Assembly: GCF_019649055.1 (NCBI RefSeq)
Contig: NW_026570256.1
Coordinates: 310,001 to 374,000, forward strand
Source of the DNA: Paramacrobiotus metropolitanus
Lineage: Eukaryota; Tardigrada; Eutardigrada; Parachela; Macrobiotidae
DNA: 64,000 bases
Reading direction: 5' to 3'
Each line of letters starts with the position of its first letter. The first letter of the stretch is position 1. Under the pieces are notes generated by a model. That model was not told where the DNA came from. It saw only the letters and a program-made list of their open reading frames with translations, and searched no databases. This document shows, one piece after another, positions 23,013 to 34,800 of this stretch. Both the position numbers and the translations under genes were made by a program.

Positions 23013-24205
23013 ATGGGACGCACATGGAAAACGGTTGATGCGCCTGCTGCCGTCGGGCGTAACTCCAGAAGGATCTCCAAGCCTGCACCGCGACGTGGCC
23101 GGCCACCTCGTGCGCCCACTCAAAAGGTTACTACTGCTCGTCCAAAGCCTGATCGGTTGTCAGAACTTCTTGCACGTAAGCGGCAATTGTTTGCAGAAAT
23201 CAATGAACTAGGGACTTCTGAACATTCACCAGTATCACCCCCCTCATCGTTGCGTAGTGTTCGGTTTTCTCCTTCTCCTGAGCGTACAGGTAACGATAGC
23301 GTTGTGTATGTGCCTACCAAGGAAAGCTCTAATGCTGCAGTTCCCAGCGTTTTTAACCGGCTTGGTGTAAAGCCTGACGCATTAATTCAGTATTCAGATG
23401 ATATCACTGACCTGCCAGCCGTTGCTGAAAAACTGAGCAGAGATTTGTTTGATCATTCTGCGTTCGTTGATTTCACCGAATTATTTTCCTTGTCATTTGT
23501 TTTCGAGTTTAATTTACCTGAAGTGCGTCGTGACGAATTTGTTCAACCATTATCAGCCGTATCAGCGGCCGGCCAGCGCGCTAGTGCCATGACCTTTACA
23601 ATGTGGACTCGATGTTATCACATTTTCATGTCTTACCGGATTTACAACAAGCCAGAGCTTGTTTTGCCAATGTTAAAATATCTCGACATTATGGAAAGTT
23701 TTGCTCATTCATTTGACACCGCTCAGTGGTTTAATTACGATCAGCGCTTTCGAATGTTTGTTCGTATGCACCCGAATAATGCCGCCATTTGGTCTAAGAC
23801 TGATCATGAAATTTATAGAGAGTGCTTTATGACTGTATTTCCCAGTATGCGTCCAAGTGGAAGTCAGCAGCGTCTTTTGAACGTTCGACACTGTCAAGTG
23901 TTCCACCACCATCCTACTGCTGTTACAAGTGTTTTATTCCTGGCCACTGGATCCAGAAACGCCCTAATCGCCGTAAGGATCCTCCTAATCGTTACCCGGA
24001 ACCCCAGCTTTTTCGCGGGCGCAACGAGACGGATGACCGTCTCTGTTCCGAATGGCAACGCGGATTCTGCACTCCACCATGCCAGTACGGGAAGTTGCGC
24101 CGCTGTGCAACGTGTGACGCCGGTTCCCATGGTTTGCGCACCTGCAAAAAGCGCTCTAATGTCGGCGAAGCCGCCGCGAACCGCGTCGACACCTCTCAAG
24201 CCTGA
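23013..24205 (+). pseudogene. gag: DIRS-like element gag ORF with one frameshift
   Basis: An ATG at 23013 opens a basic, Pro/Arg-rich N-terminus. A helical gag-like body follows to about 23820. The frame then shifts by one base and continues to the TGA ending at 24205. The C-terminal part has a Cys/His cluster: a CYKC-x-PGHW knuckle lacking its last Cys, then a C-x-GFC-x-PPC / C-x-TCDAGSHGLRTC zinc-binding region typical of DIRS gag proteins. The end overlaps the pol ORF, which starts at 24159 in another frame. Confidence 0.75.
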
Positions 24206-25769
24206 TGCGTTTCGGCATTACATGCGCAATCATCCTGACCAGCATTTTGTAAGTGTGATTGTTGACATGATCACTAATGGTGCAGATATTGGTTAATTCG
24301 GGCCTGTTTGTTCTCGTTTTACCGCTAACGCTAAAACTGCGCGCGATCACCATGACGCTTCGCTAAAAGCTATCGAAAAAGAAGTTTTGTTGGGACATAC
24401 AGTCGGTCCTTTTAAGAAGCCGCCATTTAAGCATTTTTCTATCAGTTCACTCGGCGTGCGTGAAAAGAAGCTGAGTGGACATCGAGTTATTCTTGATTTA
24501 TCCCGGCCAGTTGGTAATAGTGTCAACGATTATATCGATGCTGAAGCGTACACGGTCTCTTATTGTGCAGTTGACGATGCCGTTCAATTGTTGACACGTA
24601 TGGGAGTCGGGGCGTTAATGTGTAAACAGGATATTAAGCATGCTTTTCGCTTATTTGCTGTGCGTTCTGCCGATTGGCCTTTGTTAGGCTATAAAGTTGG
24701 AAATCACTTTTATTACGATATTGTTCTGCCATTCGGTGAAATATCGTCTCCGCGTCTTTTTTGCATGATCTCTGACGCTTTACATTGGATTGTGGCAAAT
24801 GTTTCAGGAAAATTTAGCATTTTGCATTATGTTGATGATTTCTTCATTGTTGAACTTACGGTGGAAGCCTGCCAGTTTATCGTTAACCTGTTACTGCAAA
24901 TTGCTCAAGATCTCGGTATTCCTTTTTCCTTCGACAAAGCTGAAGGTCCTTCAACCTGTTTGCCGTTTCTTGGTATCACTTTTAATTCAGTGTCACAAAC
25001 TTTATCCCTCCCAGCGGGTAAATTAGAACAACTTATAGCGTTAATTAATGTGTGGCTGGCGCAGCCCATTTGGTCCAAGACTGAGCTTCAAAGCCTCTTC
25101 GGCTCATTGCAGTTTGCCGCAAAGTGTGTTCCTGCTGGACGTTTATTCACGCGTAGACTAATTAATCTGCTATCTTCGCCAGATCCAAATCGAATCGTTA
25201 TCACTAATGATATTTATGATGATCTTCGTTGGTGGGCAGAGTTTTTGCCAAAGTGGAATGGCTGTGCCTCATTCCTGTCTTTTAATTGGTCTCATCTTGA
25301 CGCTCTTCATCTGTATACAGATGCAGCTGCCGGCACCGGTTTAGCCGCGTATTTTGATGGGGAATGGTTTGCATGCCGCTGGCCATCACAGGAAATTGCT
25401 CAACGGTGTATCGCATTTCTGGAAATCATTCCTGTTTATGTTGCGTGCTTAGTTTGGGCAGGAAAATTTCGGAAACAACGAATTATTTTTCATTGTGACA
25501 ACATGGCGGTGGTTCAGTGCTGGTGTACACTTAATTCAAAAAATTCTGACATTCTGCATGCTTTGCGAAAAATTTTAATGGTTGCAGCTTTGAATAATTT
25601 TACAATGACTGTAAAACATGTTTCGGGCATTGATAATGTAATGGCCGATTCACTTTCCCGTTTCGAATTTGTCCGTTTTTGCGCAGCTGCTCCGAATGCT
25701 TGTATGCGTCCAGTAAATGTGCCTGATTTTTGGTCTGATATCTTGCAGATGCAACAGTCTACCAGTTGA
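24159..25769 (+). pseudogene. pol: DIRS-like reverse transcriptase-RNase H, one nonsense codon
   Basis: The ATG at 24159 gives a pol frame broken by a TAA at 24294-24296. It sits in a conserved GP block where an aromatic codon (TAT/TAC) would be expected. Downstream are GHTVGPF, a VILDLSRP strand, DIKHAFR, LPFGEISSP and the catalytic YVDDF box at about 24830. RNase H follows with YTDAAAGTG near 25315, the ECN/LEI region, HCDN and a terminal D-x-LSR block. DIRS and Ngaro elements have this RT-RH order. The ORF ends TGA at 25767-25769, whose last base is the first base of the next ORF's ATG. Confidence 0.88.
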
Positions 25770-26643
25770 TGCAGCATCATATTTCCGCATCAACTCGGAA
25801 AACGTATTTGACCGCATTGAATCAATTTTTGCAGTTCCTGTCTGCTTCATTTTGCAATTCGTCACTGTTTGCCGAAGTCAACGTGCTGAATTTCATTGCT
25901 CATTTATATCGTTGTGGCCATAAGTTTTCATGTGTGCGAACATATCTTGCCGGAATCACAAAATACGCGCTTGAAAGTGGTGTATCTGATCCCGTATTGT
26001 CCATAAACGTTCAACATGCATTTAAGGGATTTCAGCGGTCGGCTCGTATCATGCCTGATAACCGAATGCCAGTTTCATTAGACATAATGCGATTGTTAAA
26101 AGCCAGAATTATTGCTTATCGTTATATGACCAATCATTACTTTGGTGCGCAATGTGTTTTGCATTCTTTGGTTTTTTGCGTATCTCTGAATTTGCAGTTT
26201 TGTTGAGCAATAAGCACACTGTTTAGTTTCGACACGTCACCTTTGATGGGCATCATGTGTCACTTGTTATTCCAAGTTCTAAAACCGACCAATTTTTTCA
26301 TGGTTATACAGTGCATTTTAATTCAACTGAGCGTTCAATTTGTCCTGTTCGTGCATATATTCGTTATTCGCGATACCGTGCCCATATTGATGTTCAAGCT
26401 CCATTTTTTGTGTTTCGTGATGGGTCATCATTGTCTCGGAATTATTTTGAATGTTGTTTACGTCGGTTATTACCGGAATTTCCTGATATTCATTCTCACA
26501 GTTTTCGTATTCGCGCTGCAACCACTGCGTTGGCGATGAGTTCATCTTGTCAGCAAGTACAGTCTGCTGGACGTTGGAAATCTTCGACATTTTCAAGTTA
26601 TATTCGGGAGAATCTGCCAATTCAATCATTCCGCATGTACTGA
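25769..26643 (+). pseudogene. Tyrosine recombinase of the DIRS-like element, frameshift and stop
   Basis: The frame starts at an ATG that overlaps the pol stop (TGATG). The N-terminal SAM-like part (STRKTYLTAL) runs to about 26150. The frame then shifts by one base, and FFGFLRISEF continues it. A TAG lies at 26224-26226. The catalytic half then reads IPSSKTDQ, CPVRAYIRY, the H-x-x-R block HSFRIRAATT, GRWKSSTFSSYIR with the tyrosine nucleophile, and a stop at 26641-26643. Tyrosine recombinases replace the integrase in DIRS/Ngaro elements. The element is inactive as read. Confidence 0.88.
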
Positions 26644-27034
26644 GTTCTGTTTTGGGGTTTGTTTGCGGCGTTTCTGTTTTGGTTCATTGTGCATTCATTG
26701 TGTATTTATTGTTTTCAATAAAATGCCCGGCAAACCCACGATGCGGTGTTCTGTTTACGACCACAGCGAGCGGCAGAGTTAAATATTCAGTAAAACAGAC
26801 AGATTGACTAAACTTCTGAGTAACAACTTCGCCTTTAAGGCCGTTGTATGACAAAGGGGCTGGGTGCCAACATGAGTAACAGACATTAGTAACGGTTACA
26901 CTCATGAATTCTAACAGCTCTTCTATGCAAGAATACAATCCCCTTAGAAAATTAAGTAGGTTTTGAATTTCTGGTTTTAACGCTGTTTTCTGATGCAATA
27001 TCTTGGTTTTCAGCTAAAGTAAACTTTACATTTC
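26644..27034. other. 3' flank of the DIRS-like element
   Basis: No gene. AATAAA at about 26717 is a plausible polyadenylation signal for the element. CATTGTGCATTCATTGTG is a small local repeat near 26685. Confidence 0.4.
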
Positions 27035-28215
27035 TGGTTGACCAAAATTAACTTCCCATAAATACGTTTTAACTAGCGTACCTCATATTGCGAATTTTAT
27101 TGGAAGTTCTCATAAAAATAACATCATTTTTAGGATGTGATTTTTAAAAGGCCTCCCTATAGACATCTGATAGAACAAATTGATAAGCCTACGCATCCCA
27201 GTCATCATTGCAAAAAAATTGTCCAAACCAAATTTTAAAAAAATTAATGCATTTTCTAACGGAAGCTACGTTAAACCTTTAGTTAGCGTTAAAATGCAAA
27301 CACCGTGCAAAAGGTTTTTTATAATAATTTTTAATGTCTATAATAATGATGGTCTTTAAATTGTGTCAAATACAACGTGAAGCGCAACCTGATGTGCAGC
27401 CTGCGGTACAACTTAATGTTTATCTACAGTACAACTTGATGTGCATATTGTTGTACAACCTGATGTACAACCAACAGTACATCGCGTAGTGCAGGCGGTA
27501 GTACAGCAAACGAGCGCCGCTATAACAGAAAAAGCTAAACAGTTTCGGTGTTTTGCCACTATTTTGTTGGGAAACCATTTTACTTTTGCAGTGGAGATTG
27601 TTTTGTTGTGCAGCAATAACAAATTTTAAAAATCAATACTGTTCGACTTGTATGCACTTATAAAAAAAGCGCACGATAAGAAACGTTCTGTGCCCACATG
27701 TTTTTCCACAACGTGCCATTAGTTTCTAAATTGAAAAGGTGTTTAATGAGTGAAATTCCGCGGAAAAGTGATCAGCAAAAACAAAATATCAAAAGTGTTA
27801 TATGAAAGAAAAACGAACTCTGACATTGAGATTAAAAAATCAATATCACATGCAATTACAGATACATACAGACACAGTGGTTGCAATCGAAGCGGAGAAA
27901 ATTATGAAGTCTTATACGCAATTAAGATTCGGTGGCTAGCGCCCTGCTCATTGGCTGTGGGTGGGTGTTCGTTAAAGCGTTAGGTCTACGAGGAGCTGTT
28001 TTCGCGTTAGGAACGCGTAACTTGGCCACTGTCAATCAGGGCATCCATCCACGGTTGACGGTGAGGTGCACGCAGATGGGCAACATTCCACGGTTGGCTG
28101 TTAAGTGAATCATGCTGTCACACACTTGACGTCCAATGTTCAAACGTCTAAGAGTCTTGACTATTCGAACGCGCTACCGAAGATGCTTGCTCCCGCCTCG
28201 TACAAATCTGTGTAA
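27035..28215 (-). repeat. Right arm of the about 1.2-kb inverted repeat pair
   Basis: The reverse complement aligns with 17365-18550 (see that entry), including the GTACTACAGG/TGTACATCAG tract (here about 27365-27505) and the outer block near 28010-28215. Together the arms enclose about 8.5 kb containing the LINE and the DIRS-like element. No target-site duplication was clear at the outer ends. Confidence 0.8.
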
Positions 28216-30116
28216 TAGTCTATATAATTACGGTTACAACAAACGTGCGCCGCATTAGAAACCAAAATCGCACCGCGCTAGAATCTAACAAAAACATCCG
28301 CGCCAAAAAAAAACACTGAACGCCATATGTTGAAACTTACCGATTCATTTTTTTTTCAACGGAGACGGCGATCGTGATTTGCGGGTGCCCACCGTTGGGC
28401 AACGAAATCTGGCTACTTTGAGGCTGGTGCCGCCAGTATTCGGTTTCTGACGCGGAGAGATCGTCAGATCAAGGTCATGATGCAAATTTTCCACGTCAAA
28501 ACTGTCTTCCCCAACGACCTATTGCAAACAAATCAATAATGATCATATCTGTGTTTGATACTTTGATATTGAAATATTCAGTATTTGATATTTGAGTTAT
28601 GTGTACCGGCCACCAAACTTCGTGATTGTCAATCTTTCCTTTGTTTCGGTGGCTGCTGCACTGATGGCTTGCCAGTTTTGCTTGATATCCTTCACTTTTC
28701 GGCCCTGAACATTTGCCGCCAGTCTCCACTTTAATGATCCGCGAAATAGTATTCACTAGAATTAGTCGGCTCAATCTATTGGTCAAAACGGCAATCAGCT
28801 CCATTACAGTTGATCTCTAGTGTCTTCCTGCATAAAAAAAGGGTTGCAGTTAGCTGTACTACTTTTAAAATATTGTTAAAATACTTTTAAAATTTATATG
28901 GCGTGGATATTTACTCTGTAGACGATGTGATTGTCAAACGCCAAAATTACTTACATAGTGCATCCGATTAAATCTGCATTGCTTTCAAAACTTTTGTCTT
29001 GTATTTCTTAACGACAAGTCAAAAAATCTTAATCTACCGATATTTTGGTAAAAATTCAACTTTACCTTGATTGGTTTAGTAGGCAACGCAGATAAGTATG
29101 TACGAGTATGTATCCGTAATGAATAGCGTGATCGAAAGTTTTTGCGGTAAGAGAGGCTTTTTGAGCAGATGTTTATGCGTGACCCCTAAGACTGATGGGG
29201 TCTTCCTACAGTGCAGTCACCTTTAGCGCACCTTCAGTAAGATGCACATTACTTGCTGACAGTATTACTCATACTCGTACAAGAAGCCGTCATTTGCCGC
29301 TCTTGATGATTTATCATCTGCCGACAGGGAAGTTCTGTAAAGTTTGTAGATATGCACTGCCGCTGTTAGAGTTGCTCAAAAATACGTGCCCCTTTTGAAC
29401 AATCAGAATATGCAGAAGATTGCCGTGACTGTATCCACTATCCACGAACACGGTAAGTGTATTCGCCACACAGAACATCAACAGCAAAACGGTTATAAAC
29501 CGGTGACGAGCGGGGCTTTTAAAGTTTTTGGCAGCCAGATTTCTCCGTTGCGGCTGCGCGCATGCTGCATCATTATTAAGTGGGAAATTATTCAAAGTCC
29601 GAGAATCAGACGGCTAGTGCACGGCACATCAGTGCGCGCGTTCTTTGCAGTGCAGTTTAATGAAATTTTCTGTACAAGAAAGGACATTGCGGAGAATATG
29701 GATGAGCCAACCGATTTCAGCAATACCGCAGTGAAGTATTGTCTACGGATGCATAAAATATCAATAGATCTTTCAGCATTTACCGCTGCTGATTCTGGAG
29801 TCAGTATTACGCAGCTGCATCGTACACGTTCGTTCGTATAATTATGATGCTGTACAAGTATTGGTAATTTCTTGATTTGTACAATTTCCGTTTTTCCAGC
29901 GATACTACTCCAGGATGTACGTATGGCGATTAGTTGCGGCGCCGTGCATGCTTATTACAGAACAGAGAGAAGATGCCGATGGGATCGATGCTCCAACCAG
30001 TCTGCTGACTGTGCTGAGATTCCTGTTTAATTAAACGCAAAGTTTAGCGTTATCAAGTATGTGGACAAGTATTTTGTACCCTCTAAATTGCAGTGCATTG
30101 TATATCTATATTATAC
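28216..30116. other. Unresolved region with weak ORFs
   Basis: A minus-strand ORF at 28496-28804 starts with ATG behind a T-rich TTTATGCAG acceptor-like site. It could be an exon of an unknown protein. On the plus strand, an ATG at 29410 leads after 15 codons to a GTAAGTG donor-like site. Neither is supported by homology or a second matching exon. Confidence 0.25.
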
Positions 30117-30318
30117 ATATATAGGGGCGAAAGTAAACGCGTTCCACCGTTCCCTGTACTGCTGCCGTCACCCGCCTGGAGTGTGACGTTACGGCAATAC
30201 ATGTGGTTAAATCTGGCGCGGTACATAAGCGCCATGTTCAGCCACAACGTCAAACTCCAGTCGGGTGACGGCAGCAGTACAGGGAACGGTGGAACACGTT
30301 TACTTTGCCCCTATATAT
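30117..30318. repeat. 202-bp foldback (snapback) element
   Basis: Almost the whole length is an inverted repeat. ATATATAGGGGC at the left matches GCCCCTATATAT at the right. The about 70-bp arms, including TTCCACCGTTCCCTGTACTG, pair with only a few mismatches. A second internal stem GGCGC/GCGCC closes the loop near 30214-30234. It is either a MITE or a long hairpin RNA locus. Confidence 0.85.
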
Positions 30319-30783
30319 CTACAATCTATACATATATTCTGTTGTACGTTGTACCGTAATAAGGATTCGCAGGCGCAGTACATACACAGTGCACAACTGC
30401 ATAATATTCAATCAATACCGGCACGGGTATTACCATTGGCCAGTCGACAACAACAAGCAGGAACAACCGAATAAGCGCCTTATAAAGCAGAGCATGCATC
30501 AATTCAGCACGCGTGTGTACTGCGTACAGACAGTGTGCTGTTATCGATCTCTTTTGCATGAAACTTTAATGTGAAAGACTCTTCCCTGAATGGAAGAGAT
30601 ACATAACTGATAATGGTATACTGCAACGGAGCCAGCATTCTCCAACATCGGTAGTTCACAGTCACTGATTAATTTTGTCAACCTGGTACAATACCGTACG
30701 TACAACGCTGTCACTAAACCCTGACATTCTTGCCTTTCATTCTTTTATTATAATGAAAATAATATTCATAATGTAGACTTTGG

Positions 30784-30816
30784 CGATAGATCTCGGTCTC
30801 GGACGATAGATCTCGG
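30784..30816. repeat. Direct repeat CGATAGATCTCGG upstream of a gene
   Basis: CGATAGATCTCGG occurs at 30784-30796 and 30804-30816, 20 bp apart, about 190 bp upstream of the ATG at 31002. Each has the palindrome AGATCT. A regulatory role is only a possibility. Confidence 0.4.
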
Positions 30817-31001
30817 ATGCTAAAGAATTATACGAAACGTTGCTCATAGCGCTATCTGCCTAACCTCAGACGTCGCTACTACGGGATGAGAAGGTTGACG
30901 AACAGCCCAACAACGTTGGCTGAAATCGGAGAACTAAAGGATTGTACAAATCGTTCACGAAAACTTCGTTCCATCCGGAAGGATCATCATCCGGAGGCAT
31001 C

Positions 31002-34000
31002 ATGGAAAATTTTTTATCGGCGCGCATTGGCAGAGATCCTCTCATCACTGGCGTTTACGAACGTTTTGCTGTCGATATACTGGATGAGAATGTCACTTAT
31101 CGTGGGTACGTTTGTGCAGTCGATGATGACCACTGTATGGTGCGAATTGGCTCGATGCAGGAACTGCGACGTGTCGCTATGGATAAACTGCATCTAATGG
31201 ATTATCGCGAATGCAAACGTATACATCCTCACACTGTACCGGAAGAAATTGACGTACTGGTCAGTGTTGATGACAATCAGCCAGAATCGTGGCAGCCAGC
31301 TAGTATTATAGGCGGCAAATTAATACAGACGTTCTCGTTGGTACATGCAGAAGTGAGCCTGCCGGGTAATGTGCCCAGACAATTCTGTGTCCTTGATTCT
31401 TCCGGTGCCGCTTTTAAACGGATTCGCCGCCGCGGTTATCTTGGAAATCGCGTTACTCCGCAGTCGTTTGTTAATCAGCAGATCCCGGTTTCAAAGTTTA
31501 CTTCGTATTGTACACACTTCGCTGATACTCTGCAAAAAGTTCGAGAAATGCCACGATTTCACAGCCGCTTCATGCAAGAGACTTATGGCATTATGTTCCT
31601 GGGTGCGACGGATGATCACATTGATCTGTTGGTCGAGGAGAAATACAATCAGAATGATGGCGTTATTCTTTTGGTGGAAGGAAAACCCAGTTACAAGCTA
31701 CCGGACCACATAATGTATGAGCGCATAGCGAATGCTGTGGATCGGTTTATGATAGACTTCATGCGGGCAACAGACAAAATTGCCAACACCGTTCTGAAAG
31801 AGCTTGTCGCTCTAATCGATACGGATCAAGGTACTTATTATGCATCCTAACAGCAATAAAATTAAATTGCTCCAGCAAGTTTAAACATTTCACGGGTTCG
31901 GCTATGGTTAACACTGTAACAAGAGACCGGCATGCTCCTCAATACGCAAATTCTGACATCTTTCCCGCTGACTGGTATCCGACCAGTGCTGTGCAGCAAT
32001 GTGCACTATGGCGCATGTGTCATCATTCATAGAGATAAGCACGGGTATTTTTTAAAAAACTGCGCTATCTTGAATACGTGCCATATGGTTTTTTTGACCA
32101 TTCGGAGCGCAGATAAGCTCCGGATTGTGATGACACACGTTACCAGTTGTTATCTACTGCGCGTTATGTACAAAAAAAACAACTGGGGTTTTTATAAGAA
32201 ACAACTCTGTATCTTTATACGGCGTGAACAGAATCTGGCACTGAACTACTGTAGTATGCGAGGGATGCGTAAAGAATAAAAAACTTGGACCTTTAAGGAT
32301 AAGTGCAGTTACAACAACGAAGTGAGGGCGTCCGTATAAAGCGATAGCCAATTCGGTAGTCAATTTGCAATTTAAATTTTATTACGCACGAGATCGTGCG
32401 CACATATGTTATGATTACAATGTAATGCTCCAGGCTTAAGGCTGTATTGTAATGTTTCAGACTTGAACAAATCTCACGAATTCCATTTTGATGATGTACT
32501 TATGGAGCTGAGCACGGAAGTATTTTCTTTTATGGACGTGTATGACCAGCATCAACTCCGCAGGTAGGGATGCGGCTTTTTCTGACATGAAGGATCGCAT
32601 ACGCAAAGTGGGTTCTTAAATTGACACGCATGAGAATAACCGTTGCTGTCGTTTTGACTGGGGCTGAACGGAAATAGGCGAGGGCTGTAAGTTTACGTGA
32701 GTTCGGTAACCCATATTCTGACTATGACAGATTGTCAGCGTGTCAGACAGGTCGGAAAATCAGCTATCACTATTCACTAACACATACACATTTCGGCATT
32801 CATAAACTGTACTTAGCATTAACTGACAACCAAGCGATTGTCAACAACGATAAAAATAATCAAATTCAAAAGTTCTTTCCCTAATTATCTAAGAATTTCT
32901 GGTTTTCCATTATTTCGGCGTTTCCCAAAAATTGCCCACTAGTTACCGGCAGTGCCAGTATTCACCACCCGCGTTATGCCCACCCGCGCAATTTGCCCAC
33001 CCGCGCTATGCCCGCAGCAGTTCTTTACTTAACAGCAGCAATTTTTTAACATACCAGATGGGGAGTGCATAAAGCATAGAAATAAAGTTGAAACTGATGT
33101 CCGTTGGAATAGAATAAGTATTTGCTTTTCAGGAGATCACCTGGTTACTGGTTAAACTGAACATCACACAAATTCAATACCAAGTCATCTAGCAGTGGTT
33201 GTCAAATTTATATACGGTAATTATAATTTACCCGTTACAGCAATTTCACCATACCAAGCATCAATCACCCTCCAAAACCATCAATAACTGCTTGCGGGGC
33301 TCATTTTAAAAAACCCGGCCAGAACGTTTTGGTTTACTTTAAAACCGCTCCGACTCAATTAGCAGAAGAAGATGTGCAAAAACTGTAGTAAAGTTGCTTC
33401 TCTATTATTTTCCACTTGAGCGTCACCATTTTACACCATGCATCGTAGATCAAAATTAATACAATACAGGGCGCAAATACAACACATGTATTTAGTTCTG
33501 GGTCCCCAGCCATGCTCAGTGACCAAGCGAACAAATAGGTCGAGTAAATGGCACTTGGAGCGAAATGGTTTAGGCCAGGGGTAGAAGGGGCAGTTTAACC
33601 TCAACTCTGGCAGCAGATTAGAAGGAATCCTTAAACAACTGTAACGCTGCTGCGTGATAGATTTTCGCTTGACCGTAAAAATGTGCAGTGGGCGTAAGTG
33701 GCTCTAGCACACCGAAAAAACCATTTTGAGGGTCCAGGTTAGAGCAAGAGAATTCCCAGTTTTCCTTTGCTCGTGATACTTTGAATAAGCTTTTTATTTT
33801 TTTTAGAACGTCCAAATTTTTCCATCAACGGTTATTCTGTAAAGCACTTCGGCGGTGCGTGATGTTGCCAAACCAACATAAACATTCCATTGAAAGTTTG
33901 AGGGTCGGCCCATCCGGCTCTGGTTACCGGGACTTGGCATATGTCATCGGGAGCACAATTAGCCAAGATGCCAGGATTTTGTATTTCATCGATGACTGGG

Positions 34001-34800
34001 AAGAATGCTTGTTCACCCTTGTGAAAGTCCTAAAGGTCATGGACGTGCAACTCGACTGGCTGGTTATCGCCAACAACTCCAGACTTTTGCTCAACGAATT
34101 TTTGCGATTTCCCAAACCCTTTCCCATGGTGTATACATATGATTTCGTTACTATGTACGGAAATTATCTCCATGCAAATCAGACAGATATTTATAAGGAT
34201 TACGCTTGCATTTGCCAACATCTAGCCTTGAAGAACTGCTGTTTCAGTAGCAAGTTATCGATATGCTTCAGAGAAGTGTTGTGGCTAGACGATGAGCTAC
34301 TGCATCGGGTTAGGGGCCCTGGACGATGGAATTTAAGATGTTGCCGTGATCCGTTTTTTATTGCGATCCCACGATGGTTACACAGTTTTTCGGAATCTGC
34401 GGCACAAATATACGAGGCTTCCTTCCGGTCTGCACTAGAAGACCATTGTCCAATGCTAACAGAACGCGCAATGGATAACCTTTTCCACTGGCTGAATTCT
34501 TTGACAAGCGAGGCTTGTGAACCAAAAGGTTGCATTTGGCCGTTTATTACGCTCTCCTACGAACTGTACGCATCGAGCAGCAAACATAAGCAAAAATGGC
34601 AAACTAAGTGGATTTAACTTTGCAGGTGGAACGAAAAGCCACCCAAGCATTTGGACGACATTGTAGCCGATATATCTCGTAAGTATTCGCCAAAGAGCTG
34701 CATTTTGCAGACAATGGCCTTGCTACTGCCGTGTATTAGCGGCAGTTTTTGCTGTTTTGCTTATGTAGTCGATGGAGAAGCATTACAAGGTCCAAGGTAA
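31002..34800 (+). CDS. Agenet/KH-like plus F-box protein (copy A), intact four-exon gene
   Basis: Exons 31002-31830, 32461-32563, 33807-34565 and 34626-34800 join in phases 1, 2 and 2 to give 621 residues ending TAA. Every junction has GT-AG. Residues 18-67 form a Tudor/Agenet-like unit (YRGYVCAVD, DHCMVRIGSM, MDKLHLMD). Residues 80-155 form a second unit (EEIDVLVSVDD, PESWQPASII). About 180-245 resembles the KH0-type fold that follows the Agenet pair in FMRP/FXR proteins. Exon 2 encodes the F-box (FHFDDVLMEL, VFSFMDVYDQHQLRR). F-boxes bind SKP1 in SCF ubiquitin ligases. The last 310 residues are family-specific and end in an MALLLPC block. The FMRP likeness is my reading of motif order, not a search result. 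Introns are 630, 1243 and 60 bp. Three related copies lie in the window. A role as an SCF receptor recognising RNA-bound or methylated partners is inference. Confidence 0.8.
32966..33013. repeat. Three tandem CACCCGCG units inside an intron
   Basis: CACCCGCGTTATGCC, CACCCGCGCAATTTGCC and CACCCGCGCTATGCC follow one another in the second intron of copy A. The rest of this 1.2-kb intron shows no other feature. Confidence 0.6.

Noticed and set aside
29386-29841. 151-codon plus-strand gene
   Set aside because: No domain, an internal donor-like site but no matching acceptor in frame, and unremarkable composition.
30093-30574. ORFs over the foldback element
   Set aside because: They follow from the palindrome and simple sequence, with no codon pattern.
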